From contig NZ_NCEQ01000004.1 in assembly GCF_002280785.1 (NCBI RefSeq), forward strand, positions 62,001-126,000: a stretch of 64,000 nt of DNA, read 5' to 3'. Origin of the DNA: Brevundimonas subvibrioides (lineage in GTDB: Bacteria; Pseudomonadota; Alphaproteobacteria; Caulobacterales; Caulobacteraceae). Shown piece after piece: positions 56,251-64,000 of the stretch (its first letter is position 1; the number at the start of each line of letters is the position of its first letter). A program made the translations under genes and the position numbers. A model generated the notes under the pieces. That model worked only from the letters and a program-made list of their open reading frames with translations. It was not told the origin of the DNA and searched no databases.

Positions 56251-56895
56251 TCAGGCCCGGACGTATCTCAGTACGGCCTCGGTGATCTCTTTCTTGCGCA
56301 AGTCCGACGACTTTGGGGAAACCATATCAATTCCGAAGATCTTTGAAAACGTATACCGGTTCGAGACGTTGAAGAATGTGAGCGCGGCAATCGTCATGTA
56401 GAGCTGAAGGGGATCGAGCTTTCTCATCACCCCAGATTTTTGTCCTCTTGTGCAAATTTTCTTCAGGGACTTGATCAGGACGGAGTTGACTGGCTCCAAC
56501 GATGGAAGCTCTTCGATGTGTCGTCCCTTTGCAATATTCTCAACCATCACCAGGCGCACGACATCCGCATTTATCATGTGATAGTCAAAGGTGAAGTGAG
56601 TGAGACGTAGAATTGCCTCCAGGGGTTCTATATGTTCGAGCTCAAGCAGAGATTCAGCACTGCGCAGTCGTCGATAATATTCGACCAGGACAGCGCTATA
56701 AAGCCCCTTCTTGCTCTGAAAATAGTAATAGATCATCCGCTTGCTGGTCTTGGTCCGCTCGGCGATTGCGTCGATACGGGCGCCGTCAAACCCTAGCTCG
56801 GCGAACTCAATCGTGGCGACCTGCAGGATGTTTGCTTTGGTCGCATCCGGGTCGTTCACGCGTGAACGACCCGGAGCAATCGGCTTCTTAGTCAA
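56251..56895 (-). CDS. TetR-family transcriptional regulator
   Basis: A 214-residue TetR protein: helix-turn-helix with ATIEFAELGFDGARIDAIA and TKTSKRMIYYYFQSKKGLY, then a variable ligand domain. The best start is a TTG at 56895; an in-frame GTG lies at codon 13, inside the palindrome. It is the last gene of a minus-strand unit after the quinate/shikimate dehydrogenase (45-bp gap) and transporter. The ligand is probably a quinate/shikimate or protocatechuate-type compound, inferred from neighbours. A 30-bp palindrome overlaps its 5' coding region. Confidence 0.88.
   Translation of the reverse strand: MTKKPIAPGRSRVNDPDATKANILQVATIEFAELGFDGARIDAIAERTKTSKRMIYYYFQSKKGLYSAVLVEYYRRLRSAESLLELEHIEPLEAILRLTHFTFDYHMINADVVRLVMVENIAKGRHIEELPSLEPVNSVLIKSLKKICTRGQKSGVMRKLDPLQLYMTIAALTFFNVSNRYTFSKIFGIDMVSPKSSDLRKKEITEAVLRYVRA
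56846..56875. repeat. 30-bp perfect palindrome in the 5' end of the tetR-family gene
   Basis: The half-site TCCGGGTCGTTCACG (56846-56860) is followed at once by its exact reverse complement (56861-56875), with no spacer. It lies at codons 7-17 of the gene. It is a possible operator or transcript hairpin. Confidence 0.8.
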
Positions 56896-56940
56896 TTCCA
56901 GGTTCCCGGTGGGATGGCTCGGCGGCTGAGTGAAGACAGT

Positions 56941-57819
56941 TCATGATATCGTCACGAGAGAGTCGAAGTGCCGCAGCATAGCGTTAGGGTCGGCAGCGCG
57001 ACCTGCGAAAAGTTCGAAGGCTGTCACGGCCTGGAAAACAGCCATACCCGCGCCAGTGAGTGTGCGGCAACCAATCTTTGCAGCGGCCTGCAGCAAAGCC
57101 GTCTGGGCCGGGAAATAGATCACTTCGGCAAGCCAATTTGCCGGCGATAGGAGTTCGGGGTCGAAAGGGGTCCCAGGGTAGCTTTCCATGCCTACCGCTG
57201 TTGCCTGGACCACTCCGTCGCATCTGCGCAGCGCCGACTCCAGGACATTGCCAGCCTTGACGCGACCGCCCCGGCCGAGGGCGTTCAGACGAGCAGCGAG
57301 GCGTTCGGCACGCTCGCGGTCAACGTCGAAGACTTCGATCTGCCCTGCGCCCATGAGCAGCAGTGCATATGCGGTTGCTGCCCCGGCGCCTCCAGCGCCC
57401 ACCTGAACCACCTTACCCATGGCGGCGTCGGGAAGCCCGCGTTTGAATGAACGTGTAAAGCCGGACCAGTCGGTGTTGTGACCGGTCCGAGACCCATTTT
57501 CGAACACCACCGTATTGCAGGCGCCCAGCGCCTCGACATCGGCAGAAGTCTCAGTGAGGAGATTTAGAATCTCCTGCTTGAATGGGTGGGTGATGTTCAG
57601 GCCTCGGTACCCCTCGGCTTCAGCTTGATCGACCAACCGAGCTAGCAGGCCGGGAGACTCTCCCAGGGCAGCGGTGTCCATGAGCGCGTAATCGTAACGC
57701 AGTCCCTGCCGGGCGCCCTCAGCCATGTGCATCGCAGGAGTCAGCGATTTGCCGATTCCGGAGCCAATCAGCCCGACTGAAATCGTGCTCGATGAGGGGG
57801 CCGCGGGTTTGTCCGTCAT
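56941..57819 (-). CDS. Quinate/shikimate dehydrogenase (AroE-like, NAD type)
   Basis: A 292-residue protein. The substrate loop is SGIGKSLTPAMHMAEG: the Ser-x-Thr and MHxxEG pattern fits catabolic quinate/shikimate dehydrogenases better than biosynthetic AroE, which has Ser-x-Ser. The catalytic segment is LNITHPFKQ (Lys81). The cofactor site is VVQVGAGGAGAATAYAL with an acidic FDVDRERAERLA, which suggests NAD preference. It overlaps the transporter stop by ATGA. It would oxidise quinate or shikimate to 3-dehydro products for aromatic catabolism. The dehydroquinate/dehydroshikimate dehydratase is not in the window. Confidence 0.85.
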   Translation of the reverse strand: MTDKPAAPSSSTISVGLIGSGIGKSLTPAMHMAEGARQGLRYDYALMDTAALGESPGLLARLVDQAEAEGYRGLNITHPFKQEILNLLTETSADVEALGACNTVVFENGSRTGHNTDWSGFTRSFKRGLPDAAMGKVVQVGAGGAGAATAYALLLMGAGQIEVFDVDRERAERLAARLNALGRGGRVKAGNVLESALRRCDGVVQATAVGMESYPGTPFDPELLSPANWLAEVIYFPAQTALLQAAAKIGCRTLTGAGMAVFQAVTAFELFAGRAADPNAMLRHFDSLVTIS

Positions 57820-59141
57820 GCCTTGGAGCCTGCCGGCGCGACAGGATCGTCGGGCATATCGATTTCAACGCGAACGACCGGGCCGACGATAAAGATGTAG
57901 GAGAGGGCGCCGATCAGGGCCACCACCCCGATGAAGGCAAGGCCGCCGAGGAACGAACCCGTCGTGGCGACGACGATTCCGATCACCAGGGGCGTCACGA
58001 TGCCCGCAACGTTAGCGCAGAGATTGAAGACTCCACCGGTCAGGCCGATCAGACGTTTGGGGGCCACATCAGTGATCAGCGTCCAGCCGAGGTTCACCAT
58101 CCCCTGACCGAAGAATGCAAGGGACATAATGGCGATCACGACGGCGTCGCTTTCAACGAAGGCCGCAGTGGCGATCGTGGACGCCAGCAGCAGGCCTGTG
58201 ATGATCGGCAGCTTGCGTGCGATTGTCGCTGACTTGGTCCACTTCAGCAGCATGTCCGACACGGTGCCACCGAAGACCACGCCAATGGAGGCCGCGATAA
58301 AGGGCAGCACGGCGTAGAATCCGACCTTGAGCCAGCCCATCTCCCGCTCGGTCGCGAGGTAGGTCGGAAACCAGGTCAGGAAGAAGACCAGGGTGGAGTT
58401 GCCTGCGAACTGGCCGATCGAGGCGCCGAGGATCTGTCGTTTGCGGAGCAGGCGGCCGATATTGCGCCAGTCGAATTTTGTCCGTTCGCCGCCGTGGCCG
58501 AGGCCGCCGCCCGCTTCGATGTAGTCGAGTTCCGCCTGGTTCGCCTGTCTGGCCTGGTGAGGCTCGCGATAGGCGAGCCACCAGACGAGACCAAATACGA
58601 TGCCCGCTGCCCCGACGATGACGAACAGCGCCCTCCAGCCGAAGGCTCCCGTGATCCAGAACAGGACCGGGCTTAGAAACGCCAGACCGAAGTACTGGCC
58701 AACGGAATAGACACTGGTCGCGCGCGCCCGCTCGCTCTGGGGAAACCAGGTGCTCAGAATACGGCTGTTGGCCGGAAAACAGGGCGCTTCGGCGACGCCC
58801 AGTGCCAGGCGGCACGCCAACAGGGTCCCGAGGCCTGTCACCAGACCCTGAAGCAGGGTGGCGAGCGACCAGAGCGTGACCGACAGGGCGTAGGTGAACC
58901 GGGCGCCGAAGCGGTCAAGAAAGACACCGCCCGGTATCTGGGCCGCCGCATAGGTCCAGGAGAAGGCCGAGAACACCAGGCCCATAAGGGCCGCATTCAG
59001 GCCAAGCTCCTGCGTCATCACCGGGGCAGCCACCCCGAGAACGGAGCGATCCAGGTAGTTGATCATGGTTCCGACCGTCACGAGGGCCAGGATCAGGAAT
59101 CGCGCCTTCGTCGGGCGTGCGGCGGCAGCGAATTCCGTCAT
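57816..59141 (-). CDS. MFS transporter, anion:cation symporter (ACS) family
   Basis: A 441-residue protein with about twelve transmembrane helices. The N-terminal INYLDRSVLGVAAP and the loop RFGARFTYALSVTLWS are typical of ACS members (hexuronate, galactarate, quinate-like transporters), as is NLGWTLITDVAPKRLIG. As first gene of the minus-strand unit with the dehydrogenase, it most likely imports quinate, shikimate or a related acid. It is divergent from the PQQ dehydrogenase across a 245-bp region with a 16-bp palindrome. Confidence 0.87.
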   Translation of the reverse strand: MTEFAAAARPTKARFLILALVTVGTMINYLDRSVLGVAAPVMTQELGLNAALMGLVFSAFSWTYAAAQIPGGVFLDRFGARFTYALSVTLWSLATLLQGLVTGLGTLLACRLALGVAEAPCFPANSRILSTWFPQSERARATSVYSVGQYFGLAFLSPVLFWITGAFGWRALFVIVGAAGIVFGLVWWLAYREPHQARQANQAELDYIEAGGGLGHGGERTKFDWRNIGRLLRKRQILGASIGQFAGNSTLVFFLTWFPTYLATEREMGWLKVGFYAVLPFIAASIGVVFGGTVSDMLLKWTKSATIARKLPIITGLLLASTIATAAFVESDAVVIAIMSLAFFGQGMVNLGWTLITDVAPKRLIGLTGGVFNLCANVAGIVTPLVIGIVVATTGSFLGGLAFIGVVALIGALSYIFIVGPVVRVEIDMPDDPVAPAGSKA

Positions 59142-59264
59142 TGGTTGACCTCCCCAGGTCGATACTCGGCGTCGCTTCAGCGTCGCACCTTATGTGTTGC
59201 GCGGGTCCGAGAGACCGACGGATCGGCCTGGCGGTTGCGTGTAACTCACTCTTTCGTACAAAAT

Positions 59265-59280
59265 GAACTTGATCAAGTTC
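59265..59280. promoter_or_regulatory. 16-bp perfect palindrome GAACTTGATCAAGTTC, candidate TetR operator
   Basis: It is located in the divergent promoter region, 124 bp from the transporter start and 107 bp from the PQQ dehydrogenase start. A TetR-family regulator is encoded in the same unit. Confidence 0.6.
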
Positions 59281-59386
59281 GACAGCACACGCTTAATCCG
59301 GTTCGGTCGATTTCGCGACAAGCGAACGGCCGGAGGAAACTGAAATGAGGTCGATCCGGTTCGGTCGACTCCCTGGGAGTTACGCC

Positions 59387-61339
59387 ATGAAACTGCACCT
59401 CTTGCGCGCGACGGTTTGCGTCGCCGCACTGGCCTTCTGTGGCAGTGCTTTCGCCCAGACCGTGCCCGCGGCCGGCGACTGGCCGACGTACGGTCACGAC
59501 AAGGGCGGCATGCGTTTCTCGCCCCTGGATCAGATCAATGCCGGCAATGTCGCCCGGCTGGAGCCGGCGTGGGTGTTTCACATGCGGCCGCCTGTGGCGG
59601 CGGCCAGCAGCGCCGAGCAGGGCACGGCGGCTGCGGCCCAGGCTGTCGCCGAAGGCGCTGCCCCCCCCGGACGGGGTGGAGGACGGGGCGGGGCGACCCA
59701 GGTCACCCCCCTGGTCGTGGACGGACTGATGTATCTGACGACACCCTTCGCCCGGGTCGTGGCCCTGAGGCCCGAGACCGGAGAGATTGTCTGGTCCTAT
59801 GCCGTTGGCGGCAGCGGCCAGCCCAGTCAGCGCGGGGTCGAATACTGGCCCGGCGACGGCGCGCATGGTCCTCGCATTATCTTTGGCACCCGGGACGGGC
59901 GTCTGATCGCCCTGGATGCGCGAACCGGCCTGCCTGCCGAAGGCTTCGGCACAGCCGGTGTTGTCGAGATGAAGACGGCCGAGATCATGAACGGCCAGGC
60001 GGCCGCCAGCTATGGCATGACGTCGCCGCCGATCGTGTTCGAAAACCTCATCATCACCGGCGCGGCCGTTCAGGAAGGTGCAGGACCCGGGGCGTCCGGC
60101 GACGTGAGGGCATGGAACGTTCTGACGGGCGAAGAGGTCTGGACCCTTCACACCATCGCCCGGGAAGGCGAGGCGGCCCGGACATGGGAAGCGGACAGCA
60201 CCGATGCCCGGTCAGGGGTCAATGCCTGGGGTTTCCTGACCGTCGATGAAGCCCGCGGTATCGTCTATATCCCGCTGGGAGCCCCGACATGGGATCGATA
60301 CGGTGCTGACCGTGAAGGGGACAATCTCTACAGCACCAGCCTGGTCGCTGCAGACGCAAGGACCGGCCGCTATCTCTGGCATTTTCAGGTGGTGCGCCAT
60401 GATATCTGGGACTTCGATCTGGCTTCGCCACCGACGTTGATGGATGTCGTTCGCGACGGGCGCACGATCCCGGCGGTCGCGATCGTGGGCAAGGTCGGCT
60501 TCATGTTCATCCTCGACCGAACCACGGGCGAACCCATCTATGACGTCGAGCAGCGCCCCGTGCCGGCCAGCGATGTTCCGGGCGAGACAGCGGCTGCGAC
60601 CCAGCCGATTCCGACCAGTATCGAGCCTCTGTCACGGGTGACCCTGTCGGCCGATGACCTGTCGACCCTGACGCCCGAGCACGCTGCCTTCTGCAAGGCC
60701 CTGGTTGAGGAGAACAACATACTCCTTGGCGGGCCCTATCTGCCCCACGCCCTCGACCGTCTGACCGTCAACATGCCCGGCACCATCGGCGGCGTGAACT
60801 GGGGGGGAGGGGCCTTCGATCCGGAGCAAGGCCTGTTCATCGTCAATGCCTTCGACCTGGGCCAGATCCAGTCGCTGTCGCCGTCGCCGGACGTCCCCGG
60901 AACCTACACAAACCGGTCGGCGCTGTTCGGCCGGTTCTGGCAGCCGGAGACCCGTATGCCCTGCCAGCAACCGCCCTGGGGCGAACTGCTGGCCGTGAAT
61001 GTCAATACGGGCGAGATCGCCTGGCGCAGCACCCTGGGTGTCACCGACACCTTGCCCGAGGCTATCCAGAAGACCGGCAGGCCCAGTATCGGCGGCCCGA
61101 TCGTCACAGCCGGCGGGCTGACCTTTATCGGGGCCACCGACGACCAGCGGTTCAGGGCGTTTGATTCTCGAACCGGCGCCGAACTCTGGACCGTCAAACT
61201 CGACGCATCGGCGCATGCCACGCCGATGACGTTCATGGGTGCGGACGGCAAGCAGTATGTCGTCATCACCTCGACGGGTGGCAGCTTCCTCAACAGCCCG
61301 GTGACCAGCGACGCGGTCACTGCCTATGCGCTGCCCTAG
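59387..61339 (+). CDS. PQQ-dependent dehydrogenase (membrane-glucose-dehydrogenase-like, soluble form)
   Basis: The ATG at 59387 has GGGAG upstream and begins a signal peptide ending GSAFAQ. The 650-residue protein is an eight-bladed quinoprotein: DWPTYGHDKGGMRFSPLDQI at the start, VWSYAVGGSGQPSQRGVEYW, HDIWDFDLASPPTL and a C-terminal GGLTFIGATDDQRFRAFD. Membrane glucose dehydrogenases have an extra five-helix anchor, which is absent here. A glycine/arginine insert (PPGRGGGRGG) follows an alanine-rich segment near residue 95. It would oxidise a sugar, alcohol or quinate in the periplasm. Substrate is not determined. It precedes a ThuA protein by 33 bp. Confidence 0.85.
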   Translation: MKLHLLRATVCVAALAFCGSAFAQTVPAAGDWPTYGHDKGGMRFSPLDQINAGNVARLEPAWVFHMRPPVAAASSAEQGTAAAAQAVAEGAAPPGRGGGRGGATQVTPLVVDGLMYLTTPFARVVALRPETGEIVWSYAVGGSGQPSQRGVEYWPGDGAHGPRIIFGTRDGRLIALDARTGLPAEGFGTAGVVEMKTAEIMNGQAAASYGMTSPPIVFENLIITGAAVQEGAGPGASGDVRAWNVLTGEEVWTLHTIAREGEAARTWEADSTDARSGVNAWGFLTVDEARGIVYIPLGAPTWDRYGADREGDNLYSTSLVAADARTGRYLWHFQVVRHDIWDFDLASPPTLMDVVRDGRTIPAVAIVGKVGFMFILDRTTGEPIYDVEQRPVPASDVPGETAAATQPIPTSIEPLSRVTLSADDLSTLTPEHAAFCKALVEENNILLGGPYLPHALDRLTVNMPGTIGGVNWGGGAFDPEQGLFIVNAFDLGQIQSLSPSPDVPGTYTNRSALFGRFWQPETRMPCQQPPWGELLAVNVNTGEIAWRSTLGVTDTLPEAIQKTGRPSIGGPIVTAGGLTFIGATDDQRFRAFDSRTGAELWTVKLDASAHATPMTFMGADGKQYVVITSTGGSFLNSPVTSDAVTAYALP

Positions 61340-61372
61340 ACCCCGATGTCCGTTCCCATGGAGACAAGACGC

Positions 61373-62344
61373 ATGAACCGGTCCTGGATTGCGGTCGCTG
61401 CTGCGGCTGTCTGCCTGTTCTTTCCCGCCGCGGCGTCAGCCCAGACCCCCCCGACGGACCCGACCGGCGGTGCGAGCGCCGGGGCATCTGCTCAGGCCCT
61501 CGTTGCCGCGCCCCCGACGGGACGGCCAGCACGCCCTGATCCCTACGCCGGCAAGAAGAAGATCCTGTTCATCGGCGACACCCTGACCGGCAACCAGGTC
61601 GCCCACGACTCCGTCTACCACGCCATGGCGATGCTGGAGCAGGCGGCGCGGCGCGAGAACATCGCCGTCTTTATTCGTACGGACTGGAACAACATCACCA
61701 ACGACACCGTGTGGGGGGAGGGGGACTATGCCGAGACCGGGCCGCGTCCGTCGCAGGGACGAAATCTCAGCTTCTTCGATGCCATCGTCTTCTACACGAA
61801 CGGCGACACCCGGCTGAGCGATGCGCAGAAGGAAGACTTCCTCGAGTTCATCCGCTCCGGAAAGGGGTTCATCGGCATCCATACCGCGACGGCCACAGGG
61901 GTCTATTGGCCTGAATACGGGGCGATGATCGGCGGCTATTTCGACAACCATCCCTGGGGTGTGACCGAGGCTCCGCTGATCCTCGAGCGGCCGGACTTTC
62001 CGGGGCTGTCGGGCTTTGTGGCCAATCCGCTGGTTCGCGACGAGTTCTACCAGATGACGGGCGCCCCCTATTCGCGAGAGGACACCGATGTTCTGGCCCG
62101 GCTCGATACTTCGAACCTGGATTTGACCAATCCGCAGGTGCACCGGACCGACGGGGATTTTCCGCAGGTCTGGATCCGCAACTTCGGTGAGGGTCGTGTC
62201 TTCTATTCAGCCCTGGGCCATCCGGACGCCGCATGGGACGATCCAAGGGTTCAGACCCTCTACGTTGAAGCCATGAAATGGGTCACCGGGCTGACGGATT
62301 ATCCGGTGCGTCCGCACTCGCTTTCGAGCGGGGCGGTGGACTGA
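61373..62344 (+). CDS. ThuA-domain protein, secreted
   Basis: The ATG at 61373 has GGAG 9-12 bp upstream and a signal peptide ending AASAQ. The 323-residue protein has KKILFIGDTLTGNQ, FDAIVFYTNGDTRLSD, SGKGFIGIHTATATGVYW and VFYSALGHPDAAWDD, the ThuA (GATase-like) fold. ThuA proteins take part in disaccharide breakdown through keto-sugar intermediates; the bacterial secreted forms are of unknown activity. It directly follows the PQQ dehydrogenase. Its 3' end overlaps by 62 bp the end of the convergent MFS gene. Confidence 0.85.
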   Translation: MNRSWIAVAAAAVCLFFPAAASAQTPPTDPTGGASAGASAQALVAAPPTGRPARPDPYAGKKKILFIGDTLTGNQVAHDSVYHAMAMLEQAARRENIAVFIRTDWNNITNDTVWGEGDYAETGPRPSQGRNLSFFDAIVFYTNGDTRLSDAQKEDFLEFIRSGKGFIGIHTATATGVYWPEYGAMIGGYFDNHPWGVTEAPLILERPDFPGLSGFVANPLVRDEFYQMTGAPYSREDTDVLARLDTSNLDLTNPQVHRTDGDFPQVWIRNFGEGRVFYSALGHPDAAWDDPRVQTLYVEAMKWVTGLTDYPVRPHSLSSGAVD

Positions 62345-63812
62345 GCGTCGTCCCTGCCGACCGGTCCAGTTCCAGCCTGTAGGCGACCGCGGATGCGGCC
62401 ATCACCGCCGCCACGCCCAGCATGACGTGCTGGAAATCAATCGGGGCGAGGAGTGCAGCGCCCCGTGCGGTCATGCTGAGGTCAAGGCCAAGGGCTGCGC
62501 CCGCAATCCCGAGGCTGAACGCCAGTTGGGACAGCACACTGGCAAGCGTTGTCGCAGCGCCGCGATGGGCGGGCTCCATGTCCACGAAGGTGAGGGTGTT
62601 GGTCCCTGTGAAATTCAGTGAACGGCTGAGGCCGGCTGCGAACAGCAAGAGGTAGAGGACGGGTGGGGACAGGGTTCCGTCTGCGAAGGCGAGGGCCCCG
62701 ATCAGTACGGCACTGACCGCCGCGTTGACGACCAGCAGATCACGATACCGGAAACGACGCAGCAGGCTGGTGGTGAGCGGCTTCATCGCCAGATTGCCCG
62801 CCATATAGATCATCAGCAGGGTCCCCGCTGCCGCTGGCCCCAGGCCCCAACCGGTCTGGAACTGGAGGATCAACAGATAGGGTGTGGCATTGATGGCCGC
62901 GCGCGCGAGCCCGCCCGCAGTCAGGGTTCCGACCCGGAACGTGATCGCCGCCAGTGGGGACAGATCGACCAGCGGAAACGCCGCATGTCTCAGCCGCCAA
63001 AGCGCGGCCAGAGCCGTCAGGACGCCCAGACCAAACAGGCTGATGGCGGTAAGGTCGCCCGTTCTTCCCATGCGATCGAGGCCGGTCACCAGCATCCCCA
63101 AAGCACCGCAGGTCAGCACCAGCCCTGCAGCGTCAAGCGGTCGCTTGCGTGCGAGCCAGTGGTCGTGGCCGAACAATCGCATCGCGAGGAGCATGCCGGT
63201 CAGGCCAAGCGGAATGTTGATCAGGAAAATCCAGCGCCACGAGACCTGCTCCACCAGCCAGCCGCCCAGAACCGGGCCGGCGAGAGGTGCGATCAAGGCC
63301 GGCCAGGTCAGGATGGCAATGGCTTCCACGGTCTGACGACGGTCGATACGCGCAAGGACCATCAGTCGGGCGACCGGTGACATCAGTGCGGCGGCTGCGC
63401 CCTGAACCAGTCGCGCTGCGACGAACATTTCCAGCGTACTGGCCGCCGCACAGGCGGCCGATGCGAGTACGAACGCCAGGATCGCGACGACAAAGACACG
63501 TCTTCCCCCGAACCGGTCGGCCGCCCATCCGCTGATGGGGATGATCGCGGCGACGGCCACGGCATAGAGGGTCACGCTAATGCCGACCGCGTTGGCAGAC
63601 CGACCGAAGGTCTCGCCGAGCGCCGGCAAGGCGGTCAGCAGGACCGTAGCGTCGAACATCTCCATGAACAGCACGCCGGCCGCGACGAGGGCGCGGGAGC
63701 GGTCGCCGGCCGACAGTCGTCCAGGGGCTTCAGGTGGCGACGTGATGCACCTTCTTGCCGGGCGAATAGATGTCCATGATGTTCCAGTGCCCCGATGTTG
63801 GCACCGGCGCAT
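62283..63812 (-). CDS. MFS multidrug transporter, DHA2 (EmrB/QacA-like)
   Basis: Fourteen-helix transporter features are clear: MEMFDATVLLTALPALGETF, the WAADRFGGRRVFVVAI loop, GGWLVEQVSWRWIFLINIPLG, which is diagnostic of DHA2 members. Its start is uncertain. The ATG at 63812 would overlap the thiamine-diphosphate enzyme gene by 83 bp, and a later non-ATG start nearer LVAAGVLF is possible. The 3' end overlaps the ThuA gene by 62 bp. Proton-driven export of toxic compounds is the usual family role; substrate unknown. Confidence 0.82.
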   Translation of the reverse strand: MRRCQHRGTGTSWTSIRPARRCITSPPEAPGRLSAGDRSRALVAAGVLFMEMFDATVLLTALPALGETFGRSANAVGISVTLYAVAVAAIIPISGWAADRFGGRRVFVVAILAFVLASAACAAASTLEMFVAARLVQGAAAALMSPVARLMVLARIDRRQTVEAIAILTWPALIAPLAGPVLGGWLVEQVSWRWIFLINIPLGLTGMLLAMRLFGHDHWLARKRPLDAAGLVLTCGALGMLVTGLDRMGRTGDLTAISLFGLGVLTALAALWRLRHAAFPLVDLSPLAAITFRVGTLTAGGLARAAINATPYLLILQFQTGWGLGPAAAGTLLMIYMAGNLAMKPLTTSLLRRFRYRDLLVVNAAVSAVLIGALAFADGTLSPPVLYLLLFAAGLSRSLNFTGTNTLTFVDMEPAHRGAATTLASVLSQLAFSLGIAGAALGLDLSMTARGAALLAPIDFQHVMLGVAAVMAASAVAYRLELDRSAGTTLSPPPRSKASADAPDNPSAR

Positions 63813-64000
63813 TCTCCATGATCACCTCAAGCACCGTGGGGCGGCCGCTGGCTATGGCGGCTGCGAGCGCGGGCTTGAACTCGGCCGCCGATTCAACCCG
63901 AACCCCGTCCACGCCATAGGCCCGTGCGACAGCCGCATAGTTCGGCGAATAGGGCTTGCCGTCCTTTTCGAACACCGTGCCCAGGGTCGTTCCAAAATGC
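63730..64000 (-). CDS. Thiamine-diphosphate-dependent enzyme, C-terminal end only
   Basis: The frame is open to the window edge, so only about 89 C-terminal residues are seen. HFGTTLG runs into DGKPYSPNYAAVARAYGVDG and ALAAAIASGRPTVLEVIM, the C-terminal pyrophosphate-binding fold of acetolactate-synthase-like or oxalyl-CoA decarboxylase-like enzymes. The exact enzyme cannot be named from this piece. Its end overlaps the MFS gene on the same strand. Confidence 0.75.
   Translation of the reverse strand, partial: HFGTTLGTVFEKDGKPYSPNYAAVARAYGVDGVRVESAAEFKPALAAAIASGRPTVLEVIMENAPVPTSGHWNIMDIYSPGKKVHHVAT

Noticed and set aside
1..64000. CRISPR arrays, tRNA or rRNA genes
   Set aside because: No regularly spaced repeats, cloverleaf candidates or rRNA-like stretches were recognised by eye; a tRNA scan would be needed to be certain.

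Overview
The window reads as a high-GC alphaproteobacterial chromosome, most likely from the Caulobacterales (Brevundimonas/Caulobacter-like). The grounds are the GC-rich codon use, frequent ATGA/GTGA start-stop overlaps, two large TonB-dependent receptors, a plant- and fungal-polymer utilisation locus with a flavin halogenase, and the style of the chemotaxis genes. The taxon is inferred; no rRNA or tRNA gene was found. The base composition dips only around a few intergenic regions and insertion-sequence remnants.

Layout. 1-4.2 kb: the end of an aerobic CoA-thioester aromatic pathway of the 2-aminobenzoyl-CoA type (enoyl-CoA hydratase, acyl-CoA dehydrogenase, ligase, thioesterase, RidA), tightly coupled. 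4.3-9.7 kb: a minus-strand lipid-modification operon (two Cfa-like methyltransferases, FAD oxidoreductase, DUF1365, lipocalin, DUF2177). 10-13.1 kb: small hypotheticals, a DUF3422 membrane protein and a methyltransferase. 13.3-26.3 kb: a phosphonate/phospholipid scavenging locus. It holds an MFS transporter, a PI-PLC-like enzyme, an FAD amine oxidase, PhnX, a PhnZ-like HD protein, a secreted phosphodiesterase with a PA14 domain, a GntR/UTRA regulator, a phosphocholine-type phospholipase C and a TonB receptor. A palindrome of the form TGGNNNNNNCCA lies in front of four of its transcription units, so one regulator probably controls it. 26.3-31.7 kb: two sulfotransferases interleaved with two Asp/Asn beta-hydroxylases, then an alkaline phosphatase.

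32-43 kb: a LacI-controlled beta-glucan locus (MFS, LacI, GH30, TonB receptor, GH3, flavin-dependent halogenase) with two identical 14-bp operators. 43-55 kb: a FixJ/FixL-like pair and a chemotaxis cluster. The chemotaxis genes are cheY, a very short CheZ-like protein, a response regulator ending in a FliM-like peptide, an unknown protein, cheA, cheW, a soluble triple-PAS chemoreceptor, cheR and cheB. CheA carries an unexpected segment resembling a truncated haemoglobin between its HPt and dimerisation domains. 55-56.2 kb: nested IS3 and IS6-type remnants joined to the tail of an RND efflux pump gene. 56.2-64 kb: a TetR regulator, a quinate/shikimate dehydrogenase, an ACS-type transporter, a PQQ dehydrogenase, a ThuA-domain protein, a DHA2-type MFS pump and the end of a thiamine-diphosphate enzyme.

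The strongest leads are the globin-like CheA insert, the operator-linked phosphonolipid locus with a receptor leader hairpin that hides its ribosome binding site, the sulfotransferase/hydroxylase quartet, the two CheY-related oddities, and a 30-bp perfect palindrome inside the start of the tetR-family gene. Everything here was read by eye; no alignment or database search was run.
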